Of a stretch of 11,156 nucleotides of DNA, positions 6,013 to 11,156 are shown in pieces. The DNA lies in contig CALFMX010000223.1 in NCBI GenBank assembly GCA_937902565.1, positions 1-11,156 on the forward strand, given 5' to 3'. Origin of the DNA: an uncultured Spirochaetales bacterium (GTDB taxonomy: Bacteria; Spirochaetota; Spirochaetia; Sphaerochaetales; Sphaerochaetaceae). Within the stretch, counting starts at the first letter, position 1, and every line of letters begins with the position of its first letter. The notes under the pieces were generated by a model that was not told where the DNA came from, ran no database searches, and saw only the letters and a list, made by a program, of their open reading frames with translations. The position numbers were made by a program, and so were the translations under genes.

Positions 6013-6134
6013 GGTGCACGCATTTAAAATCCTATGACAAAAGAATATATAAATACAATTAGTTATTTTATATAGAATAAAAGATAATTGCATTCAAGCC
6101 CCTCTGAAAGTCAATTTTGATAATGTTCAAACTC
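6013..6134. other. AT-rich intergenic stretch between divergent promoters
   Basis: No gene is seen here. Bases 6021-6085 are strikingly AT-rich in a GC-rich window and contain the inverted repeat TATATAAA (6046-6053) and TTTATATA (6067-6074). The only small open frame, from the ATG near 6034, has 13 codons and no ribosome binding site. The stretch lies between the tRNA promoter and the promoter of the secreted protein at 6187, and may serve as UP element or protein-binding DNA. Confidence 0.6.
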
Positions 6135-6166
6135 TTGACACTTGTTCTAACTGTTATTACTATAAT
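6135..6166 (+). promoter_or_regulatory. Predicted promoter of the secreted-protein gene at 6187
   Basis: Perfect -35 TTGACA at 6135-6140. The perfect -10 TATAAT at 6161-6166 gives a 20-base spacer, which is too long; the overlapping TACTAT at 6158-6163 gives the standard 17. Either way transcription would start near 6170, close to the ribosome binding site AAGGGGAG (6170-6177), so the leader is very short. Confidence 0.55.
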
Positions 6167-6186
6167 TCCAAGGGGAGATTCCATAG

Positions 6187-6762
6187 ATGAGAAAGACAAA
6201 ACGCGTGCAATCGGTGGTGATTACATCCCTCTTGTTGCTGTTTGCCTTGCCAATTCTCTTTGCAGCGACCCCCCCTCTGCCGTTCAACCGGATTGAGGTG
6301 TACGGCAACATGCCCAAAACCGAATTCTTCCGGGTTGAACAGAACGTACAGGTACTGGACTTCAACTTGGTGGAGAGCCGCAATAGCATCGTGCTGGTCG
6401 GCACCTATACCCTGATCTCCAACAACACCGCAAGTCACTTCAGGCTCACCATCAGGCCAGGCGAGGATGGGATGCAGGACCAGTTCGCCTTCAATTACGA
6501 GCGGGGGCACCCCTTGCTCGAGGGCCACCTCTCCGAGCTGCCCTTCACCATCCGGGTTACCAGCGATACCAGTCGTGGCACCAGCGTCGGCGGGTCGAAG
6601 GAGATGGCCAAGGAGCTTGGTGTCAGGGGTGGTTTCCAGGACAATGGTTCCATCCTTTATGAGAGCGGTGATATCCTTGCCGAGATTCCTGACTTCAACC
6701 CCGATCGCTATGCAACAGGGCGGTACTCCGCCGCGCTGCACTTCACGATTGATACAATCTAG
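6187..6762 (+). CDS. Secreted protein of unknown function
   Basis: I do not recognise the family. The 191-aa product starts with a classical signal peptide (MRKTKR, hydrophobic core to about residue 25, cleavage near LFA/ATPP at 26-27). The mature part is rich in alternating hydrophobic and polar residues, as in beta-sandwich proteins, has no cysteine, and ends in GRYSAALHFTIDTI. That ending resembles the last strand of pilin- or spore-coat-U-like domains, but this is a weak hint only. It should be periplasmic or surface-exposed. The ATG at 6187 has AAGGGGAG nine bases upstream and a promoter just before. The stop overlaps the stop of the convergent gene (CTAG at 6759-6762). It stands alone as a one-gene unit. 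Confidence 0.8.
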   Translation: MRKTKRVQSVVITSLLLLFALPILFAATPPLPFNRIEVYGNMPKTEFFRVEQNVQVLDFNLVESRNSIVLVGTYTLISNNTASHFRLTIRPGEDGMQDQFAFNYERGHPLLEGHLSELPFTIRVTSDTSRGTSVGGSKEMAKELGVRGGFQDNGSILYESGDILAEIPDFNPDRYATGRYSAALHFTIDTI

Positions 6763-7064
6763 AAGAACTCCTCGTCCAGAAGGAGATCGTCCTCATCATC
6801 CTCTTCGTCAAATTGCAGCCTGATCAAGTCACGCAGCCACTGGTTGTCGCCGTCATCCGGCCCTTCGATGTTGCTTGTCCCCTCGACCGGCAGGTCGAGC
6901 CAGGTGCTCAATGCCATGAGGGCCTCAGGGGAGGCGAAGCAGGGTCGCTCTTCTGGTTTTGTGCTCTCCTGGCTCTTCCCCAGCAGGTGGTAGGGGCAAC
7001 AGGCACACCGCTCTGATAGTCTGCAGAAGCGAATGACTTCACTGTACCAATCTAGATTGTTCAT
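6759..7064 (-). CDS. Small Cys-rich protein with acidic C-terminus, unknown function
   Basis: I do not recognise this 101-aa protein. It has a cysteine cluster near the N-terminus (Cys14, 20, 22, 23, with His26; another Cys at 42), a central part with Trp55 and Trp76, and a very acidic tail (about 86-99, DEEDDEDDLLLDEE). It has no signal peptide or membrane segment and is probably cytoplasmic. The cysteine group could bind Zn or Fe-S, which is speculation. The start is uncertain. ATG 7064 is preferred because TATGCT ends 6 bases upstream and the translation before it looks random; ATG 7082 would add six residues, and a frame to 7166 would cross the divergent promoter. No Shine-Dalgarno is visible at any of them. 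Coding is supported by an intact frame between two clear genes and by biased composition. Confidence 0.65.
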   Translation of the reverse strand: MNNLDWYSEVIRFCRLSERCACCPYHLLGKSQESTKPEERPCFASPEALMALSTWLDLPVEGTSNIEGPDDGDNQWLRDLIRLQFDEEDDEDDLLLDEEFF

Positions 7065-7070
7065 GAACCC

Positions 7071-7099
7071 AGCATACCCCATGGGATGCAATTTTTCCA
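7071..7099 (-). promoter_or_regulatory. Possible leaderless promoter of the 6759-7064 gene
   Basis: Minus strand: -35 TGGAAA (7099-7094), 17 bases, -10 TATGCT (7076-7071), then GGGTTC and ATG at 7064. The spacing is the same as at lptC and the ymdB-like gene. It lies back to back with the promoter of the nucleotidyltransferase gene. Confidence 0.4.
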
Positions 7100-7109
7100 C
7101 AGCAAACCG

Positions 7110-7138
7110 TTGGATTGTTCCCGGACTCATGGTAGAAT
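7110..7138 (+). promoter_or_regulatory. Predicted promoter of the nucleotidyltransferase gene
   Basis: TTGGAT (7110-7115), 17 bases, TAGAAT (7133-7138). The start point would be near 7145, giving a leader of about 22 bases that contains AAGGAG at 7154-7159. The -35 box is weak, the -10 box good. Confidence 0.5.
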
Positions 7139-7166
7139 GCCAACCAACGATCGAAGGAGCGTGCAC

Positions 7167-8075
7167 ATGAAACCAACACTACTGGTATTGGCAGCCGGCA
7201 TGGGAAGTCGGTATGGGGGGATCAAGCAGATCGATGGCGTCGGAGCGCATGGGGAGACCCTGCTCGACTACGGGGTATTCGACGCCAAGGAGAGTGGCTT
7301 CGGCCGAGTCGTCTTCATCATCCGAAAGGATATAGAAAAGGACTTCAGGGAGCGGGTCTTTGACCGCGTTGCCCGCAATTTTGATGCCTCCTATGTCTTC
7401 CAGTCCATGGACAGCCTGCTCACAGACGAGCAGAAGCGCCTCTCGGCAGCCCGGACCAAGCCTTGGGGAACCGTTCACGCCCTCCTCTGTGCCCAAGAGG
7501 CCATCAACGAGCCGTTTGCCGTCATCAACGCCGATGACTACTATGGGCGCGAAGCGTTCGAGATCCTCTCACATCACCTCAGCGCCATCGAGAACGACAG
7601 CATCGAGCATGCGATGGTCGGCTATGTGCTACGCAATACGATGAGCCGCAGCGGCACGGTCAGCCGTGCGATCTGCAGTGTCGATGGTGGCTACCTTTCC
7701 AGCATGGAGGAACACACCAAGATCGGCTACGAAGAGGATCGGATCATCAGCCGCCGTGACAGCGGGCCGGTTGAGCTTACCGGGTCTGAGGCGGTCTCGA
7801 TGAACTTCTTCGGCTTCGCCCCCTCGGCGTTCGAGCACTTTACCACCTACTGGGAGGAGTTCATCAACGCCAACGTGACGACGGCGAAGAGCGAATGCTA
7901 CCTTCCCAATGGAGCGAGTGCCATCGTCACCCGCGGTGAGGGGAAGGTCCGCTTCTATACGACCGACGAGAGTTGGTTCGGCATGACCTACAGCGAGGAC
8001 CGCCCGATCGTCAAGGACGAGCTTGCCAAGAAGGTGAAAGCGGGAATCTACCCCGAGAAGCTGTGGCAGTACTGA
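7167..8075 (+). CDS. Sugar-phosphate nucleotidyltransferase-like protein (NTP_transferase fold)
   Basis: 302-aa cytoplasmic protein with the GT-A-like nucleotidyltransferase fold. The N-terminal NTP-binding loop LAAGMGSRYGGIKQID (8-23) has the G-x-G-x-R...K pattern with Arg15 and Lys20. PWGT at 99-102 resembles the P-x-GT base-recognition motif, and NADDYYG (121-127) holds the metal-binding Asp. Family members join an NTP to a sugar or other phosphate to make activated sugars for envelope glycans, but the exact substrate cannot be read from the sequence. The C-terminal part (about 200-302) is family-like (MNFFGF, ESWFGMTYSED), with no hexapeptide repeat domain. The start is ATG 7167 with AAGGAG seven bases upstream; a frame opening at 7086 lies upstream of the promoter and is rejected. 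The gene is single and its stop abuts that of the convergent YitT gene. Confidence 0.87.
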   Translation: MKPTLLVLAAGMGSRYGGIKQIDGVGAHGETLLDYGVFDAKESGFGRVVFIIRKDIEKDFRERVFDRVARNFDASYVFQSMDSLLTDEQKRLSAARTKPWGTVHALLCAQEAINEPFAVINADDYYGREAFEILSHHLSAIENDSIEHAMVGYVLRNTMSRSGTVSRAICSVDGGYLSSMEEHTKIGYEEDRIISRRDSGPVELTGSEAVSMNFFGFAPSAFEHFTTYWEEFINANVTTAKSECYLPNGASAIVTRGEGKVRFYTTDESWFGMTYSEDRPIVKDELAKKVKAGIYPEKLWQY

Positions 8076-8996
8076 TCACTGCTGCTGTGTGGTGTCGCTC
8101 CGGCCACGCCACAGGGCAGCCTCGATTGAACTGAAGCCCTCACCGAGAACCTCATACGCCTCTCCGATGACCATGAACGCTTTGGTGTCGAAGCGGTGGA
8201 CGATGTTGGTGAGCAGGGTCAGCTTGTTGTTGGAAATGACGCTCAACACCATCGGCCGTCCTTGTTTGCTGTACATCCCCTCCGCCTCGACCAAGGTGGC
8301 CCCGTGGCCCAGCTCCTCCATGATGGCAGCGCCGATCTCCTCGTAGTGCTCGCTGATGATCCACACCGTCTTGGCCGACCGTGTCCCGAATGAGAGGACG
8401 ACCTTGTCGATGGTCATGCTGGTGATATAGACGGTGATCGTTGCATAGAGCGCCATCTCCAGGGAGAAGATGAAGGCGCTCGCGGCGATGACCAGGGCAT
8501 CGACGATGAAGAGCGATGTGCCCATCGATAGGGGAGTGAACCGGGCAAGGATCTGGGCGAGGATGTCGGTCCCCCCGGTGTTGGCTCCGCTTCTGAGCAC
8601 GAGGCCCACCCCGATACCCATCAGGGCGCCCCCTGAGATGGCACTGAGGAGGATCGAGAGCTCGTGTGAGTAATCGAGCAGGCCCCCGGCACCAAAGCAG
8701 GCCTCCAGCAGGGAGGTGAAGGCGCTGAGCAGGAACGTCCCCAGGAGGGACTTGAAGCCATACTGGGGGCCGAAGATAGCGGTCCCGAGGATGAAGAGGG
8801 GCACGCTGAGGATGAGGATCATGAGGCCGGTGTCAAACCCGAGGGTGTGGTGGAAGATGATGGCGATGCCGCTCACTCCCCCCGAGGCGATCTTTGCCGG
8901 GCCGCAGAAGAGGGCGATGCCCATGGCTGTGAAGAGCGAGCCCATCGCGATGTATGCAATCTCCTGAAGTCTGAAACGCCAACTACGCATGGCCAC
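8076..8996 (-). CDS. YitT-family membrane protein with DUF2179 domain
   Basis: 306-aa integral membrane protein. An N-terminal part of about five or six helices (residues 12-205) carries the family motifs GGVSGIA (39-45) and RSGANTGGTDILA (135-147). A soluble C-terminal DUF2179 domain follows (about 208-292) with GATLVEAEGMYSKQGRPMVL. YitT proteins are widespread, often in several copies, and their transported substrate is unknown. Length is usual. The start may be GTG 8996, with GAAGGG at 8 bases, or ATG 8990, which would put that site 14 bases away; the GTG is slightly preferred. It follows the LOG gene by 12 bases with no promoter between, so they form an operon. Its stop directly abuts the stop of the convergent nucleotidyltransferase gene (TGATCA). 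Confidence 0.93.
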   Translation of the reverse strand: MAMRSWRFRLQEIAYIAMGSLFTAMGIALFCGPAKIASGGVSGIAIIFHHTLGFDTGLMILILSVPLFILGTAIFGPQYGFKSLLGTFLLSAFTSLLEACFGAGGLLDYSHELSILLSAISGGALMGIGVGLVLRSGANTGGTDILAQILARFTPLSMGTSLFIVDALVIAASAFIFSLEMALYATITVYITSMTIDKVVLSFGTRSAKTVWIISEHYEEIGAAIMEELGHGATLVEAEGMYSKQGRPMVLSVISNNKLTLLTNIVHRFDTKAFMVIGEAYEVLGEGFSSIEAALWRGRSDTTQQQ

Positions 8997-9008
8997 AGCA
9001 TACGCCCT

Positions 9009-9587
9009 TCAGCTCAATTTGTCACCAAGCTGCACGGAGAACGCATCAATGCGCTCAAGCAGCCGTGCCGGCTCCTCCTCGATGATCAGGGCGTCGAGCA
9101 GTTCCGCCTTGATGAATCCCTGCTCGTGGGCATGGTGGAGAAAGGCGACCAGGGGCTCGTAGAAACCTGCGGTATTCAGCAGGGCGACCGCCTTGGAGTG
9201 CAGGCCCAGCTGCAGCCAGGTGAAGACCTCCAAAATCTCCTCAAAGGTGCCCACGCCCCCGGGCATTGCGATAAAACCATCACTCAGTTCATACATGCGT
9301 GCCTTGCGTTCATGCATTGTCGGGGCGATGATCAAACGCTCCTCGACGGTGCGCAACCGTACATCGCTACGGTCCAGCACTTCGGGCAGGACCCCGATGA
9401 CCCGGCCCCCGTTGGTGTAGAGCCGCTCGGCGGCAATCCCCATCAGGCCCCGGTTACCCCCACCATAGACCATCGTCACCTGGTGGTGATAGAAGAGATC
9501 ACCCATCTCTTCTGCCGCCTTTCGATAGCGGATATCGATCCCTTCACTGCTGCCACAAAAGAGGGCAAGGCTCTTGATTCTCTTCAT
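9009..9587 (-). CDS. LOG-family (TIGR00730) nucleoside 5'-monophosphate phosphoribohydrolase
   Basis: 192-aa cytoplasmic enzyme of the LOG family, which cleaves the N-glycosidic bond of nucleoside 5'-monophosphates (in plants and some bacteria cytokinin riboside monophosphates) to base and ribose 5-phosphate. Motifs: GGGNRGLMG (42-50), the MHERK segment (91-95) and PGGVGTFEE (109-117), which contain the substrate-binding and catalytic residues. Length is typical. The start is ATG 9587 because family homology begins at MKRIKSLALFCGSS; the frame continues upstream to a GTG at 9695, but that extension is Pro/Ser-rich and unlike the family. No Shine-Dalgarno precedes 9587. The gene is first in a two-gene operon with the YitT gene. 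Many bacterial members are annotated as lysine decarboxylases, which is outdated. Confidence 0.94.
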   Translation of the reverse strand: MKRIKSLALFCGSSEGIDIRYRKAAEEMGDLFYHHQVTMVYGGGNRGLMGIAAERLYTNGGRVIGVLPEVLDRSDVRLRTVEERLIIAPTMHERKARMYELSDGFIAMPGGVGTFEEILEVFTWLQLGLHSKAVALLNTAGFYEPLVAFLHHAHEQGFIKAELLDALIIEEEPARLLERIDAFSVQLGDKLS

Positions 9588-9595
9588 AGAGGTGA

Positions 9596-9624
9596 AGCGT
9601 ATCGATGTTGGGCTGGTTGGGCAA
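9596..9624 (-). promoter_or_regulatory. Possible promoter of the LOG-yitT operon
   Basis: Minus strand: -35 TTGCCC (9624-9619), 17 bases, -10 TACGCT (9601-9596), then 8 bases to the ATG at 9587. The predicted leader is 0-2 bases. The -10 match is weak (T, A and final T only), so this is tentative. Confidence 0.35.
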
Positions 9625-9691
9625 GGTGGGCTCATTGCACTGCTCATGGTCGCTACACGTATCAGGTGTTCATGCATCCAACACGCCGCAT

Positions 9692-9720
9692 TCACACAAC
9701 ATCCCTTGGGAGTATTGTGA
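9692..9720. repeat. Imperfect inverted repeat in the divergent intergenic region
   Basis: TCACACAA (9692-9699) and TTGTGA (9715-9720) flank an inner CCCTTGGG (9703-9710). The symmetry is clear but interrupted. It lies between the LOG gene promoter and the promoter of the outer-membrane protein gene and could be a regulator site or a weak hairpin. Nothing else apart from the promoters is seen in 9588-9838. Confidence 0.35.
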
Positions 9721-9741
9721 GGTAACTTTCTATCGTTGAGC

Positions 9742-9770
9742 TTGTTATATTGCTGTGTAGTGTGTATTAT
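9742..9770 (+). promoter_or_regulatory. Predicted promoter of the outer-membrane protein gene
   Basis: TTGTTA (9742-9747), 17 bases, TATTAT (9765-9770). The start point would be near 9777, giving a leader of about 62 bases, the longest in the window. The leader ends with AGGAG at 9825-9829, nine bases before the ATG. Confidence 0.65.
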
Positions 9771-9816
9771 GATATTGGTAAGCCCGTCTGTTATGTCGGT
9801 GCTGGCCGTCTATTGG

Positions 9817-9829
9817 CTATTAATAGGAG
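9817..9829 (+). promoter_or_regulatory. Palindrome overlapping the Shine-Dalgarno of the outer-membrane protein gene
   Basis: CTATTAATAG (9817-9826) is a perfect 10-base palindrome whose right end shares bases with the AGGAG at 9825-9829. With CTATT at 9810-9814 a small hairpin with a 7-base loop is also possible. Either could limit access to the ribosome binding site, but the pairing is AT-rich and weak. Confidence 0.3.
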
Positions 9830-9838
9830 TTATATACT

Positions 9839-10843
9839 ATGAGAGTGAAATTCATCGCATTGCTGACCGTCTTGGTCGTGGTACCAGCCTTGGTGTTCGC
9901 CGCCCCCGTGGTCATTACCTGGGAGTGGTTGTTAGAAGACCCGATGGTAACTACTTTCCGTTATCAACTCGATGGAGAGGATGAGGCCAACTGGACGGTT
10001 GTCGACTCCTTTGTCACCTCGTATACCGAATACGATTTGGATGGGAGTGTGCCGCACACGCTCTATCTGCAGCAGTCCTATGATGGAATCAACTTCAGCG
10101 GCAGTGCCCTCTCTGTCGCAGATCCTCTTGTTGATGATTTGGAAGTAGAGGTATTTGAGGAGCCGGTAATCGAGGAGCCGGTTGTCGTCGCTGAGGAGCC
10201 TGCCGTCGTCGAGGAGCCTGAGGCTATTGTCGCCGTGGCACCGGTGGCTGAGGTTGCTCCCAAGGCTGTGAAAGCCAAGCCAGCGAGCCGCTACTATACC
10301 ACCATCACCCTCGGTGGTACCTTCAACCAACAGTTGTCTGATGGGATGGCCACCGGCTACCATGAGTCCAATGTCAAGGTCGACCTCGGGGTGAACTTCA
10401 ACAACATCATCACGCTGAACAAGGCGATGGGCCTCGGTCTCGATATCGACGTGGCATACAGCCCCTTCCTGAAGTCCTCCGTAGGGTGGGAAAAGGCCTC
10501 CGAAGATCTCTTGTACTTCAAGTTCAAAGATTTCTTTGGTGACTTTGACCAAGCTCTGGACGCTTCGCTTGCCGTGATGCTGAACATGCACGCCTCCAAG
10601 GTCGCATTCGACCTCGGCCTCGGTGCCTTCCTCATCTGGGGACCGGAGTTCGCAGATACCTCGGGAAACAACATAGCAGCCGGTGCCCTTGCCAAGGCAT
10701 CGCTGGCCTACCGCTTCAACAAGACCATCAGCCTGGGCGTGAGCGGCACCTATGGTGTTGTACTCAGCGAGGGCAAGGTCTCGTCCTTCGGCGACCTGCC
10801 GATGTTTGCAGAGGGATCCCTCTTCTTGGGATTCTCCTTCTGA
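9839..10843 (+). CDS. Predicted outer-membrane beta-barrel protein with N-terminal Fn3-like domain
   Basis: I do not recognise a named family. The 334-aa product has a signal peptide (cleavage near Ala21-Ala22), a beta-rich domain at about 23-95 (Fn3/Ig-like look: VVITWEW, TTFRYQLDG, HTLYLQQSYDG), and a Glu/Pro/Val-rich linker at about 100-150 with four EEP units (107-109, 112-114, 119-121, 125-127) passing into an Ala/Lys/Pro stretch. The C-terminal region (150-334) has alternating strands such as TTITLGGTF, VKVDLGVNF and LGLDIDVAY and ends in GSLFLGFSF. The terminal Phe and alternating aromatic pattern are the usual signal for BAM-dependent insertion. About eight strands could fit. The extended linker suggests that the Fn3-like domain reaches into the periplasm or binds peptidoglycan. 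The start has a good ribosome binding site; the gene is single and closed by a strong terminator. Confidence 0.8.
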   Translation: MRVKFIALLTVLVVVPALVFAAPVVITWEWLLEDPMVTTFRYQLDGEDEANWTVVDSFVTSYTEYDLDGSVPHTLYLQQSYDGINFSGSALSVADPLVDDLEVEVFEEPVIEEPVVVAEEPAVVEEPEAIVAVAPVAEVAPKAVKAKPASRYYTTITLGGTFNQQLSDGMATGYHESNVKVDLGVNFNNIITLNKAMGLGLDIDVAYSPFLKSSVGWEKASEDLLYFKFKDFFGDFDQALDASLAVMLNMHASKVAFDLGLGAFLIWGPEFADTSGNNIAAGALAKASLAYRFNKTISLGVSGTYGVVLSEGKVSSFGDLPMFAEGSLFLGFSF

Positions 10844-10868
10844 TCGTACTAGCTATACACAGATGTAC

Positions 10869-10900
10869 CGGAGCCCGCTCGCGCGGGCTCCGATTGTCTT
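10869..10900 (+). terminator. Strong intrinsic terminator after the outer-membrane protein gene
   Basis: CGGAGCCCGC (10869-10878), loop TCGC, GCGGGCTCCG (10883-10892): a perfect 10-bp, very GC-rich stem followed by ATTGTCTT. It lies 25 bases after the stop. Only about 12 bases separate it from the next start codon, and no good promoter is seen after it, so ldhA may depend on read-through or on a promoter before the hairpin. Confidence 0.85.
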
Positions 10901-10912
10901 GAGGGGGTTCAG

Positions 10913-11156
10913 ATGATCACCATTGCATTCTTTGACACCAAGCCCTATGATCGGCCTCACTTTGATGAACGTGCCTCGATGATGGGCTTCTCGATCACCT
11001 ACTATGAGTCGAAACTCAATGAGAAGACCGCATCGCTTGCCCAGGGGTTTGATGTGGTCTGTGCGTTCGTCAATGATTCGATCACCGAAGCGGTCATTGA
11101 TACCTTGTACGACGGCGGGGTCCGCCTGATCGCCATGCGCTGCGCCGGTTACAACA
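10913..11156 (+). CDS. ldhA: D-lactate dehydrogenase, LdhA-type 2-hydroxyacid dehydrogenase (3' end cut by window edge)
   Basis: NAD-dependent enzyme that reduces pyruvate to D-lactate in fermentation. Only the first 81 codons are visible, out of about 330 usual for the family. The N-terminus matches E. coli LdhA closely in pattern: FFDTKPYDRPHF, then FDVVCAFVNDSI and the very conserved LIAMRCAGYN, which precedes the NAD-binding domain. The ATG at 10913 follows GAGGGGG at 10901-10907. The catalytic Arg, Glu and His lie beyond the window, so activity cannot be judged. Other members of the D-2-hydroxyacid dehydrogenase family are possible, but the RCAGYN segment favours lactate dehydrogenase. 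Confidence 0.9.
   Translation, partial: MITIAFFDTKPYDRPHFDERASMMGFSITYYESKLNEKTASLAQGFDVVCAFVNDSITEAVIDTLYDGGVRLIAMRCAGYN

Noticed and set aside
5899..6186. tRNA-Arg flank as an integration site of a mobile element
   Set aside because: The AT-rich flank is suggestive, but no integrase, no repeat of the tRNA 3' end and no foreign gene is visible in the window.
8420..8470. Sigma-54-like promoter on the minus strand (TGGCGC...TGCAA)
   Set aside because: The distance between the GG and GC elements is two bases short and it lies inside the YitT coding region.
9588..9695. N-terminal extension of the LOG protein from GTG 9695
   Set aside because: The added residues do not resemble the family and there is no ribosome binding site; the family start is at 9587. 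Kept open only because 9587 also lacks a Shine-Dalgarno.
9692..9720. CRP-like site
   Set aside because: The TGTGA/TCACA words occur in the inverse order and with the wrong spacing for a CRP site; kept only as an unnamed inverted repeat.
1..11156. Defence system, prophage, CRISPR array or biosynthetic cluster
   Set aside because: All sizeable genes are ordinary chromosomal families or single envelope proteins; no repeats-spacers, nuclease, toxin pair or phage gene was found.

Overview
The window comes from a GC-rich, diderm (Gram-negative-type), fermentative bacterium. The gene set fits a spirochaete, most probably Sphaerochaeta or a relative: HPr kinase beside rpoN, Lpt genes with a lipoprotein-type LptC, an RseC-like protein, a YmdB-like phosphoesterase with an altered metal site, poorly conserved secreted or outer-membrane proteins, and an LdhA-type D-lactate dehydrogenase. 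This placement rests on gene content and protein look, not on a database search, and is moderate in confidence.

Bases 1-5812 are an envelope and regulation block. From right to left on the minus strand run a YmdB/TIGR00282-like phosphoesterase, an RseC-family membrane protein, lptC, lptA, lptB and rpoN. All are tightly packed or overlapping, with a predicted internal promoter before lptC. Beyond rpoN lie hpf (ribosome hibernation factor, on the plus strand) and hprK (HPr kinase/phosphorylase, minus strand, cut by the left edge). The order lptC-lptA-lptB-rpoN-hpf-...-hprK is the long-known rpoN neighbourhood of proteobacteria. Here hpf is inverted and has its own strong promoter, and no ptsN is present in the part that can be seen.

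Bases 5850-6186 hold a tRNA-Arg(CCG) with a clear promoter and intrinsic terminator, then an AT-rich stretch with the promoter of the next gene. Bases 6187-9000 hold a secreted protein of unknown function, a small Cys-rich acidic-tailed protein, a sugar-nucleotidyltransferase-like protein and a YitT-family membrane protein. Two convergent gene pairs there have overlapping or abutting stop codons. Bases 9009-9587 encode a LOG-family phosphoribohydrolase in an operon with yitT. Bases 9588-9838 are a divergent promoter region. Bases 9839-10843 encode a predicted outer-membrane protein with an N-terminal Fn3-like domain, an EEP-rich linker and a C-terminal barrel. A strong terminator follows, then the start of a D-lactate dehydrogenase gene cut by the right edge.

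No mobile element, CRISPR array or phage gene is visible. The least expected signals are four minus-strand genes (ymdB-like, lptC, the 6759-7064 gene and the LOG gene) that lack a Shine-Dalgarno sequence and have a TAnnnT box 6-8 bases before the start codon, which suggests leaderless or near-leaderless mRNAs, and the substituted metal-binding residues of the YmdB-like protein. All other checked starts have clear Shine-Dalgarno sequences.
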